A DNA stretch of 8,165 nucleotides from Verrucomicrobia bacterium UBA6354 (GTDB taxonomy: Bacteria; Verrucomicrobiota; Kiritimatiellia; RFP12; UBA1067). The position numbers were made by a program, and so were the translations under genes. Shown here piece after piece: positions 1 through 6,417 of the stretch (positions are counted from its first letter, which is position 1; each line of letters begins with the position of its first letter). The stretch is taken from NCBI GenBank assembly GCA_002440145.1, contig DJRS01000057.1, forward strand, positions 1 to 8,165, written 5' to 3'. Below the pieces are notes generated by a model that searched no databases, was not told the origin of the DNA, and saw nothing but the letters and a program-made list of their open reading frames with translations.

Positions 1-73
1 TGAGAAAAAATTCTCATGCCCATGAGAATTTTTTCTCATCGGCACGAGAATCTATTCTCATGGGCACGAGAAT
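1..73. repeat. 22-bp-period array of palindromic repeats, continuing off the left edge
   Basis: Three 20-bp palindromic units lie at 10-29 (ATTCTCATGCCCATGAGAAT), 32-51 and 54-73, each separated by 2 bp, giving a period of 22 bp. The last seven bases of a fourth unit (TGAGAAA) open the window at 1-7, so the array extends further left. Each unit has the form ATTCTCRTG-SS-CAYGAGAAT with a few changes. Positions 1-18 and 21-38 also form a perfect 18-bp inverted repeat around a CC centre. No open reading frame here is convincing. Possible roles are an intergenic palindromic repeat family, an operator array, or a transcription end for the leftward gene at 191-625. Bases 74-190 show nothing I recognise. 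Confidence 0.85.
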
Positions 74-190
74 TCCGTCTGTTCGTAACGCCGCGCAGCC
101 GGACAGGACAGGGGGCTTCGCCGGCACGGTTAATCCCGACCCCTTCCCGCCCCGGCTCCGATTCCAGCCTTTCTACTGCGATTTCCAGAA

Positions 191-625
191 TTACCGCTTC
201 GTGCCGATGATGCGTCCTTGCGCGTCCCGGTAGGTGGTCTTCCCGGAGCGGTCGGTCGAAGAGGATCCTTGTATTCGCCCCTGCGCGTCGCGATAGGTGG
301 TCTTTCCGGACCGGTCGGTCGAAGAGGAACCCTGGATGCGCCCTTGCGCGTCGCGGAAAGTGATCTTGCCGTACCGGTCGGTCGAAGAGGATCCCTGGAT
401 GCGCCCCAGATTATCCCGGTAGGTGGTCTTTCCGGACCGGTCGGTCGACGCCGTACCCTGCCGACGTCCGAGATTGTCCCGGTAGGTTGTCCTGCCGGAC
501 CGGTCGGTCTGCGCCGTACCCTGCCGGCGTCCGAGCGCATCCCGGTAAACCGCGTCATTTTCTGCCGCGCTTCCCGCAACTGCCGCGCCCGCGAGCATGC
601 CGACCAAAAGAATCGCTCTTTTCAT
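191..625 (-). CDS. Secreted protein of 21-residue YRD..GR repeats, function unknown
   Basis: A 144-residue protein. Residues 1-20 or so form a classical signal peptide: KR, then a hydrophobic Leu/Val/Ala/Gly stretch, then a small-residue cleavage region near AGSA-AEND. The mature part is five complete 21-residue repeats plus a 13-residue partial one, with YRD/FRD at residues 27, 48, 69, 90, 111 and 132. The consensus is roughly YRDAQGRIQGSSSTDRSGKTT. The repeats are rich in Gly, Ser, Thr, Arg and Asp, lack cysteine and have no hydrophobic segment, so a periplasmic or extracellular beta-strand repeat fold is a reasonable inference. I cannot assign a function. Similar YRD-x-x-GR repeat proteins exist in other bacteria as far as I recall, also uncharacterised. 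The ATG at 625 is preferred over upstream in-frame starts because AAAGGAG lies just before it, it begins a signal peptide, and the promoter at 681-709 would place the transcript start downstream of the longer ORF's start. Confidence 0.85.
   Translation of the reverse strand: MKRAILLVGMLAGAAVAGSAAENDAVYRDALGRRQGTAQTDRSGRTTYRDNLGRRQGTASTDRSGKTTYRDNLGRIQGSSSTDRYGKITFRDAQGRIQGSSSTDRSGKTTYRDAQGRIQGSSSTDRSGKTTYRDAQGRIIGTKR
194..547 (-). repeat. 63-bp coding tandem repeats (5 full plus one partial)
   Basis: The repeat part of the exported protein is a DNA tandem array with an exact 63-bp period; for example the string taggtgg recurs at 231 and 294. Copies differ at several positions, many of them synonymous, so the array is not a very recent expansion and the protein sequence appears to be held constant. 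The two C-terminal full units are closest to each other, and the N-terminal units carry RRQGTA instead of RIQGSS. Unit-length repeats of this kind can gain or lose copies by slippage without breaking the frame. Confidence 0.85.
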
Positions 626-629
626 TTTT

Positions 630-636
630 CTCCTTT
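630..636 (-). promoter_or_regulatory. Shine-Dalgarno site of the repeat-protein gene
   Basis: AAAGGAG on the minus strand, 4 nt before the ATG at 625. It is the strongest ribosome binding site in the window and fixes the start of this gene. Confidence 0.8.
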
Positions 637-680
637 CCGCCCGAAACGGCCATCCGGGCCGTACCTGTCCTTCTGGGGGT

Positions 681-709
681 ATTATACAAAATCCACGCCC
701 GGGTGGCAA
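681..709 (-). promoter_or_regulatory. Sigma70-type promoter of the repeat-protein gene
   Basis: On the minus strand TTGCCA (704-709) and a perfect TATAAT (681-686) are separated by exactly 17 bp. The predicted transcript start is near 674, leaving a leader of about 49 nt before the ATG at 625. The promoter lies in the 123-bp gap after comF, so the repeat protein can be expressed independently of the nrdDG-comF operon. No clear U-tailed terminator separates the two genes. Confidence 0.8.
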
Positions 710-748
710 TATGCGCCGCGGACGCGTTTCCCGCGCCGGAGGGGTGGT

Positions 749-1495
749 TCAACCGCGGAAACTGCGCGCAAGCGTCACCGCAAGGACACAGCGCGCGCCC
801 GCCCGTTTCAGGGCCGCGGCGGCTTCCGAGAGCGTCGCGCCTGTCGTCAGGACGTCGTCCAAAAGGAGAACGGTCCGGCCCCGGACGGCGTCCGGGCGGC
901 GCACTTTGAACGTCCCTTTCACGTTTCGGCGGCGCGCTTCCTCGCGCAAACCGGCCTGGCGTCCGGGGAAATGCGCACGCGCGAGGACATGACGGAGGCA
1001 CGGCCGCGCGAGGCGCTTGGACATTTTCCCGGCCAGATAGGACACAGGGCTATAGCCGCGCGCGATGCGGTGCCAGAGCGTCATGGGCATGGGGACGATA
1101 CAGTCGACGGCTTCCACCGCAAAGCGTGCGCGCGCGGCCCCTTCGAGCCAATCGCAGAAATCGTCCAAGAGCAGGAATTGTCCGTAGTATTTGTATCTTT
1201 TGACCAGGCCGCGCGCCAGGCCCGTATAGTGGAGAGCCGTCGCGGCGCGGTCGAAACGCGGCTTGTGGCACCGGCAGTCTTCGCAGAGATACGCCGCGCG
1301 CAATTCCGCGACGGGACGCCCGCACACGCGGCAGCACCCGGCGTTCTGCTCGACAAAGGGCAGACGCATGAGGCAGGCGGAACAGACGGTCCGTCCGGGC
1401 CGGTCGGAGAGATTTCCGCAAATGGGGCATATCCGCGGCCACAGGACGTCCAGAATGCGTTCGAAGACGCTTTGCATGCGGTTCGAAAATGCCAT
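749..1495 (-). CDS. comF: ComF family protein (zinc-finger phosphoribosyltransferase)
   Basis: A 248-residue protein matching the ComF/GntX family in length and architecture. The N-terminal part has two paired-cysteine zinc-finger-like modules: C23-x2-C26 with C38-x2-C41, and C55-x2-C58 with C71-x2-C74. The C-terminal half is a type I phosphoribosyltransferase domain with the family signature QAGLREEARRRNVKGTF (180-196) and the PRPP-binding loop LLDDVLTTGATLS (211-223). Family members are needed for DNA uptake in competent bacteria, but many non-competent species carry them and the substrate is not established. It begins 27 bp after the nrdG stop and is probably the last gene of the nrdD-nrdG-comF operon. 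A GTG nine bases upstream (1504) is an alternative start. I prefer the ATG because GGGTGGG lies just upstream of it. Confidence 0.9.
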   Translation of the reverse strand: MAFSNRMQSVFERILDVLWPRICPICGNLSDRPGRTVCSACLMRLPFVEQNAGCCRVCGRPVAELRAAYLCEDCRCHKPRFDRAATALHYTGLARGLVKRYKYYGQFLLLDDFCDWLEGAARARFAVEAVDCIVPMPMTLWHRIARGYSPVSYLAGKMSKRLARPCLRHVLARAHFPGRQAGLREEARRRNVKGTFKVRRPDAVRGRTVLLLDDVLTTGATLSEAAAALKRAGARCVLAVTLARSFRG

Positions 1496-1522
1496 GCGAC
1501 CCACCCGGTCCGTTTCGGTGCC

Positions 1523-2032
1523 CTAGCCGCAGGCGACCGGACGACCGTCCCGCAATTTCAGTATGCGCTGGTTCGAACTGCCGCGGAAGCGCAGGGAGAT
1601 GTCCTTGAGTTCCTCTATGAATGGCCCGTCCACGAGCACGTCCGTCAGGCGCAGAATGGGGTCCGTATCCGCCGTGCGCCAACGCGAGGGGGCGAGGAGG
1701 TCCGTCTCCAGGACGCAGCCGGTGTAGATCCAGAGCGTCTTTGTCGCGCCGAAACGCGCACGGAAGCGTTCCAGAAAGGGACGCAAGGCGGCCTGGTTCG
1801 CCGGTTCCATGGGTTCGCCGCCCAAGAGGGAGAGTCCGGCGATGTAGGGGTTGTCGAGGGCGTCCAGCAGAGCGTCCTCGGTTTCCCGGGTAAACGGCTG
1901 GCCGAAGGCGAAATCCCACTGCTTGGGATTGAAACAGCCCTTGCAGCGGTGGGTGCAACCCGAAACGAAGAGGGATACGCGCACACCCTCTCCATTCGCG
2001 ATGTCGAACGTCCGTATCGCCGCGTAGTTCAC
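1523..2032 (-). CDS. nrdG: Anaerobic ribonucleoside-triphosphate reductase activating protein (radical SAM)
   Basis: A 169-residue radical SAM activase that places the glycyl radical on NrdD, using a [4Fe-4S] cluster and S-adenosylmethionine. The cluster motif is C26-x3-C30-x2-C33 (SGCTHRCKGC). The SAM-binding GGE motif is at residues 71-73 (LLGGEPM), and the typical tail motifs DVLVDGPF (131-138) and RGSSNQRI (150-157) are present. Length is close to the family norm of about 155-175. The start is GTG at 2032, which overlaps the nrdD TGA as GTGA; there is no good Shine-Dalgarno sequence at the usual distance, so translation is probably coupled to nrdD. Gene order and overlap with nrdD are typical for this enzyme pair. 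Confidence 0.95.
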   Translation of the reverse strand: MNYAAIRTFDIANGEGVRVSLFVSGCTHRCKGCFNPKQWDFAFGQPFTRETEDALLDALDNPYIAGLSLLGGEPMEPANQAALRPFLERFRARFGATKTLWIYTGCVLETDLLAPSRWRTADTDPILRLTDVLVDGPFIEELKDISLRFRGSSNQRILKLRDGRPVACG

Positions 2033-4221
2033 GACACGTGAAGGACGCGTTCTTTGATTTCCTGCGTGCGCCCCTGGTTCCAGAACTGGCTGCCGATGTA
2101 CCCGCAGGTGCGACGCGCCACGTTCAGCTTCGACTCGTCCATGTTGCCGCACTTGGGGCAACGCCAGACGAGCTTGCCCGTATCGTCCTTCACGATCTGG
2201 ATCTCGCCGTCGTAACCGCAAACCTGGCAATAGTCGCTCTTGGTGTTGAGTTCCGCATACATGATGTGGTCGTAGATGAAGCGCATGATGTCCAGAACCG
2301 CCGGGATGTTGTTCTGCATGTTGGGGACCTCCACATAGGAGATTGCCCCGCCGGGGGAGAGACGCTGGAACTTCGCCTCGGTCGCCAGTTTCGTGAACGC
2401 GTCCACGGGCTCCGTCACGTGGATGTGGTAGGAGTTCGTGATGTAGTTGCGGTCCGTGACGCCCTTCACGACGCCGAAACGCTTTTGCAGGCACTTGGCG
2501 AACTTGTAGGTCGTCGATTCGAGCGGCGTGCCGTAGAGCGAATAGTCGATATCCTCCGCGGCTTTCCACTTCGCGGTGAAATCGTTGAGTTTGCGCATGA
2601 TGGCCAGACCCAGCTCCTCGCCTTCCGGCTCGGTGAGCTTGTGCCCCGTGAGCGCATAGACGCACTCCCAAAGGCCGGCGTAGCCGAGCGACAGGGTTGA
2701 GTAGCCGCCGTGCAGATACTTGTCGATGACCGTCCCTTTGGGCAGGCGCGTCAGCGCGCCGTACTGCCACAGGATGGGCGCGGCGTCCGAAAGCGTGCCC
2801 GAAAGGCGTTCGTGGCGGCAACGCAGCGCCTTGTGGCAGAGCTCGAGGCGCTCTTCCAGGATCCGCCAGAACTCGGTCAGGTCGTGCCGCGCCGAAAGCG
2901 CCGCGTCGGGAAGGTTGATCGTGACGACGCCCTGGTTGAAACGCCCGTAATACTTGGGCTTGCCCGTCTCGGGCTCGATGTAGGGCGTCAGGAACGAGCG
3001 GCAACCCATGCAGGTGAAGCAGTGCCCTTCGCCGTTCTTGTCCACCTTGTACTCCTTCATCTTCTTCTCGCTGATATAGTCGGGCACGAGCCGCTTGGCC
3101 GTGCACTTCGCCGCGAGTTCCGTCAAATACCAGTATGGCGCGCCGGGGTTGATGTTCTGTTCCTCCAGGACGTAGATGAGCTTCGGGAACGCCGGCGTGA
3201 TGTATACGCCCTTCTCGTTCTTGACGCCGAGGATGCGCTCGTTGAGGACCTCCTCTATAATAAGCGCCAAATCCGCCCGTTCGCGTTCGTTGCGCGCCTC
3301 GCCCAGGTACATGAAGACCGTGACGAACGGAGCCTGCCCGTTCGTCGTCATCAGCGTCACGACCTGGTACTGGATGGTCTGGACGCCCTTCTGGATCTCT
3401 TTGCGCACGCGCTTCTCGACGATTTTGTCGAACACGTCCTTGTCCATCTGCACATTGCCGAGCGCGCACTCCGCCGCCAAATCCTTCGCGATCGCCTGGC
3501 GCGAGACCTCGACGAACGGCGCCAGGTGCGTGAGCGAGATGGACTGCCCGCCATACTGGTTGGACGCCACCTGCGCGATGATCTGGGTGGCGATGTTGCA
3601 GGCCGTGGAGAAACTCTTGGGCTTTTCGATCATCGTGCCCGAAATGACCGTGCCGTTCTGAAGCATGTCCTCCAGGTTCACGAGGTCGCAGTTGTGCATA
3701 TGCTGGGCATAGTAGTCCATGTCGTGGAAGTGGATTATGCCCAGACGGTGGGCTTCCACGATGTCGGACGGAAGCAGAATGCGCGCGGAGACGTCCTTCG
3801 ACACCTCGCCCGCCATGTAATCGCGCTGGACGGAGTTGATGGTCGGATTCTTGTTCGAGTTCTCCTGCTTGGCATCCTCGTTGTTGTTCTCGATCAGCGT
3901 CAGGATCTGCTGGTCGGTCGTGTTGGCCTTGCGGGCGAGCGCGCGCTTGTAACGGTAGACGATGTAGCGCTTGGCGATCTCGTGGGAGCCCATTTCCATG
4001 ATCTTGTTCTCGACGACATCCTGGATCTCCTCGACCGTCATGGCGCGGTCGCGCGCCTCGCAGACGCCGGCGACTTCCTCGGCGATTAGTTTGATGCGCC
4101 CTTCCGTCAGAGCAAAGCGACAATCCACCGCCTGGGAAGCTTTGCGGATGGCATTGGCAATCTTGTCAATGTCGAAATCCACTTCCTGACCGCTTCGCTT
4201 GATAATCTTCATCTGCTTCAT
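2029..4221 (-). CDS. nrdD: Class III anaerobic ribonucleoside-triphosphate reductase, catalytic subunit
   Basis: A 730-residue glycyl-radical enzyme that reduces NTPs to dNTPs without oxygen. Residues about 4-95 form an ATP-cone domain (KIIKRSGQEVDFDIDKIANAI), the allosteric site for overall activity. Candidate active-site cysteines are C178 in MHNCDLVN and the C404/C407 pair in CMGCRS. The C-terminal zinc site is C665-x2-C668 and C688-x2-C691, followed by the glycyl radical motif RRTCGYIG with the radical glycine at G707. Everything expected is present and in order, so the enzyme looks functional. The ATG at 4221 is chosen because the ATP-cone starts there and the predicted transcript start is near 4308. 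A GTG at 4290 would give 23 extra residues without homology-like content and lies inside the second NrdR box. The Shine-Dalgarno match is weak. First gene of the operon with nrdG and comF. Confidence 0.97.
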   Translation of the reverse strand: MKQMKIIKRSGQEVDFDIDKIANAIRKASQAVDCRFALTEGRIKLIAEEVAGVCEARDRAMTVEEIQDVVENKIMEMGSHEIAKRYIVYRYKRALARKANTTDQQILTLIENNNEDAKQENSNKNPTINSVQRDYMAGEVSKDVSARILLPSDIVEAHRLGIIHFHDMDYYAQHMHNCDLVNLEDMLQNGTVISGTMIEKPKSFSTACNIATQIIAQVASNQYGGQSISLTHLAPFVEVSRQAIAKDLAAECALGNVQMDKDVFDKIVEKRVRKEIQKGVQTIQYQVVTLMTTNGQAPFVTVFMYLGEARNERERADLALIIEEVLNERILGVKNEKGVYITPAFPKLIYVLEEQNINPGAPYWYLTELAAKCTAKRLVPDYISEKKMKEYKVDKNGEGHCFTCMGCRSFLTPYIEPETGKPKYYGRFNQGVVTINLPDAALSARHDLTEFWRILEERLELCHKALRCRHERLSGTLSDAAPILWQYGALTRLPKGTVIDKYLHGGYSTLSLGYAGLWECVYALTGHKLTEPEGEELGLAIMRKLNDFTAKWKAAEDIDYSLYGTPLESTTYKFAKCLQKRFGVVKGVTDRNYITNSYHIHVTEPVDAFTKLATEAKFQRLSPGGAISYVEVPNMQNNIPAVLDIMRFIYDHIMYAELNTKSDYCQVCGYDGEIQIVKDDTGKLVWRCPKCGNMDESKLNVARRTCGYIGSQFWNQGRTQEIKERVLHVS

Positions 4222-4287
4222 TCTAGGCTCTTTTCTTCGATTTTTGCTCAACTTTGACTGTTCTCGCGCACGCCACAGGCATCCAAG

Positions 4288-4303
4288 CACCTATACGTTG
4301 TGC
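4288..4303. promoter_or_regulatory. NrdR box 2 (candidate)
   Basis: CACCTATACGTTGTGC fits the 16-bp NrdR box consensus (acaCwAtATaTwGtgt) well at its core: C-T-A-T-A on the left and T-T-G-T-G on the right. It starts 32 bp from box 1, leaving a 16-bp linker, which matches the usual three-helical-turn spacing of paired NrdR sites. It would cover about +5 to +20 of the predicted nrdDG transcript. Confidence 0.75.
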
Positions 4304-4314
4304 GTGAGCCTAAT

Positions 4315-4343
4315 ATGATACACTAAATCTTGTGTTTATTCAA
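4315..4343 (-). promoter_or_regulatory. Sigma70-type promoter of nrdD-nrdG-comF
   Basis: Minus-strand TTGAAT (4338-4343) and TATCAT (4315-4320) are separated by exactly 17 bp. The predicted start is near 4308, giving a leader of about 87 nt. Both NrdR-like palindromes overlap or immediately follow this promoter, which supports both calls. Confidence 0.8.
4320..4335. promoter_or_regulatory. NrdR box 1 (candidate)
   Basis: ACACTAAATCTTGTGT matches the NrdR box consensus at nearly every defined position, with ACACTA and TTGTGT flanking a variable centre. It lies in the spacer between the -35 and -10 of the nrdDG promoter and touches the first base of the -10. NrdR is an ATP-cone/zinc-ribbon repressor of ribonucleotide reductase genes that senses the dATP/ATP balance; occupancy here would block RNA polymerase. 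No nrdR gene is in the window. Confidence 0.82.
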
Positions 4344-4506
4344 GGGGGTATTTTCAGAAACTTATCGACACTATGGAGTCTGAAACACAAGACACCTTGA
4401 AACTCCTTCGCCTTGCTTGTAACACGCCCTGCGCGGCTTGACGGACGGGCAAAGAGCCGCTCCGAGTCAAATACATCTTGTGAATGTAATGTAAAATGGG
4501 CGCAAG

Positions 4507-4536
4507 GCCGATTACACCAAATGTAATAATATCGGC
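4507..4536. promoter_or_regulatory. Inverted repeats upstream of gdhA, possible operator
   Basis: ATTACA (4511-4516) and TGTAAT (4522-4527) form a 6-5-6 inverted repeat. GCCGAT (4507-4512) and ATCGGC (4531-4536) form an outer one. The two can pair in alternative ways. The site is about 90 bp before the gdhA start, where a regulator could act, but it matches no operator that I can name. Confidence 0.4.
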
Positions 4537-4561
4537 ATTTCAGCCACCAAAACACTGATTG

Positions 4562-4574
4562 GCACATTCTGTGC
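4562..4574. promoter_or_regulatory. Short palindrome GCACA-TTC-TGTGC before gdhA
   Basis: Perfect 5-bp arms around a 3-bp centre, directly upstream of the best candidate -10 of gdhA (TAATAA at 4575-4580, preceded by TG at 4572-4573 in extended -10 fashion). The arrangement suggests an operator, but the arms are short and chance occurrence is possible. Confidence 0.35.
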
Positions 4575-4580
4575 TAATAA
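4572..4580 (+). promoter_or_regulatory. Candidate extended -10 promoter of gdhA
   Basis: TGCTAATAA has the TG-n-TAnnnn form of an extended -10. There is no good -35 at 17 bp. It would give a leader of about 35 nt. This is the best candidate I find for gdhA, but it is weak. Confidence 0.3.
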
Positions 4581-4612
4581 AACTTTACAGTGTTTACACA
4601 AATTGAAACTAT

Positions 4613-4618
4613 AAGGAT
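4613..4618 (+). promoter_or_regulatory. Shine-Dalgarno site of gdhA
   Basis: AAGGAT, 4 nt before the ATG at 4623. It supports this start over later methionines. Confidence 0.65.
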
Positions 4619-4622
4619 ATAA

Positions 4623-5996
<1,374 letters not shown>

Positions 5997-6013
5997 GCTT
6001 TGCGACCTTACTC

Positions 6014-6055
6014 AAAAAAGACGCGGACGGGATGCTCCCCACCGCGTCTTTTTTT
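6014..6055 (+). terminator. Rho-independent terminator after gdhA, probably bidirectional
   Basis: Perfect 13-bp arms, AAAAAAGACGCGG (6014-6026) and CCGCGTCTTTTTT (6042-6054), enclose a 15-nt loop that itself can pair GGGA with TCCC. The rightward RNA ends in U7. The A6 on the left gives U6 on the other strand, so it could also end leftward transcription of der-dnaB, with a long 3' tail of about 360 nt. Confidence 0.92.
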
Positions 6056-6116
6056 GTGCCGGGCTTTGGCTGGGCTGCACGCAGAGAGGAAACAGAGTCT
6101 TTAGACCGCCAAAGAT

Positions 6117-6152
6117 GCGGAAACCGCTCTTGTCTGCATTTCCGCCCTTTTT
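6117..6152 (+). other. Hairpin followed by a T-run, possible back-up terminator
   Basis: GCGGAAA (6117-6123) pairs with TTTCCGC (6139-6145) across 15 nt and is followed by CCTTTTT (6146-6152). GCGGAAACCGC can form a competing small hairpin. The shape suits a weak second terminator for gdhA, but the stem is only 7 bp. Confidence 0.4.
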
Positions 6153-6177
6153 GCGCCGCGCGACAGTCCCGGCGCAA
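6151..6177. repeat. Inverted repeat with 8-bp arms
   Basis: TTGCGCCG (6151-6158) and CGGCGCAA (6170-6177) are perfect inverted copies around an 11-nt loop. There is no T-run after either arm, so it is not an ordinary terminator. Confidence 0.65.
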
Positions 6178-6247
6178 CGGCATAGGCATTCCGACGAGAC
6201 CTGATAAGGAAGGCGTACACCATCGTATTGGACAAACCGGAACCGCA

Positions 6248-6260
6248 GCCGCTTCGCGGC
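6248..6260. repeat. Small GC-rich hairpin
   Basis: GCCGC-TTC-GCGGC, 5-bp arms with a 3-nt loop. It is one of the inverted repeats of this spacer and has no T-run. Confidence 0.5.
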
Positions 6261-6276
6261 GCACGAAGATGTACGT

Positions 6277-6286
6277 CCCCCCCCCC
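6277..6286. repeat. C10 homopolymer tract
   Basis: Ten consecutive C residues in non-coding DNA, 132 bp beyond the dnaB stop. Such tracts change length easily by slippage and are also prone to sequencing error. No coding frame or promoter depends on it as far as I can see. Confidence 0.85.
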
Positions 6287-6321
6287 TGCGCCCCTGCTTT
6301 CCTCTGCGCGAGATTTCTTCG

Positions 6322-6356
6322 CTCTCTGCGCGATGGATGTCCCGTCGCGCAGAGAG
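6322..6356. repeat. Inverted repeat with perfect 12-bp arms downstream of dnaB
   Basis: CTCTCTGCGCGA (6322-6333) and TCGCGCAGAGAG (6345-6356) are perfect inverted copies around an 11-nt loop. A third copy of CTCTGCGCGA lies 22 bp to the left (6302-6311) in direct orientation. The hairpin lies 62 bp past the dnaB stop and could protect the 3' end of the mRNA, but no T-run follows on the minus strand. Confidence 0.75.
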
Positions 6357-6417
6357 GCGGACGCACGGCAATCGCACAAGAGCGCAGGGAGCGGATTGCC
6401 TGTTCGCCCGGACGCTC

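Larger units (their letters stand above)
4344..4622. other. Upstream region of gdhA, no convincing gene
   Basis: This part of the nrdD-gdhA divergent spacer is AT-richer than the flanking genes. A 75-codon minus-strand frame at 4340-4567 has odd composition (Trp, Cys and Tyr rich at the N-terminus), no good ribosome binding site and no recognisable domain, so I do not call it. The right half holds several short palindromes listed separately and two copies of ATGTAAT (4484-4490 and 4521-4527) facing an inverted ATTACA (4511-4516). I see no tRNA or known riboswitch. Confidence 0.6.
6056..6417. other. Hairpin-rich non-coding spacer between convergent gdhA and dnaB
   Basis: No reading frame here looks like a gene and I recognise no tRNA or other RNA gene. 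The stretch contains at least four inverted repeats, a C10 run, and several copies of a GCGCAGAG-type string in both orientations: CGCAGAGAGG at 6080-6089 and 6348-6357, and CTCTGCGCGA at 6302-6311 and 6324-6333. TTTCCTCTGCG at 6298-6308 is a near-inverted copy of CGCAGAGAGGAAA at 6080-6092. This looks like debris of a dispersed intergenic repeat family rather than unique sequence. Confidence 0.6.

Noticed and set aside
1..73. CRISPR array
   Set aside because: Units are separated by only 2 bp, so there are no spacers, and no cas gene is nearby.
194..547. CRISPR or non-coding tandem repeat
   Set aside because: The 63-bp period is a multiple of three and encodes a continuous repeat protein with signal peptide, promoter and ribosome binding site.
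218..2041. 607-codon plus-strand open frame
   Set aside because: It runs antisense through the repeat protein, comF and nrdG, all of which have clear domains. The translation is Arg/Ala-rich with no motif, as expected of shadow frames in GC-rich DNA.
1523..4123. Apparent 866-codon fusion of an unknown N-terminal part to NrdG
   Set aside because: Only the last 169 codons are NrdG. The rest is an out-of-frame reading of nrdD. The GTGA overlap at 2029-2032 explains the junction without frameshift or fusion.
4340..4567. 75-codon minus-strand frame in the nrdD-gdhA spacer
   Set aside because: No ribosome binding site, no domain, odd composition, and it overlaps the promoter and operator-like sequences.
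6080..6357. Small non-autonomous mobile element bounded by CGCAGAGAGG
   Set aside because: The two outer copies are direct, not inverted, no target duplication is apparent, and further internal copies break the pattern.
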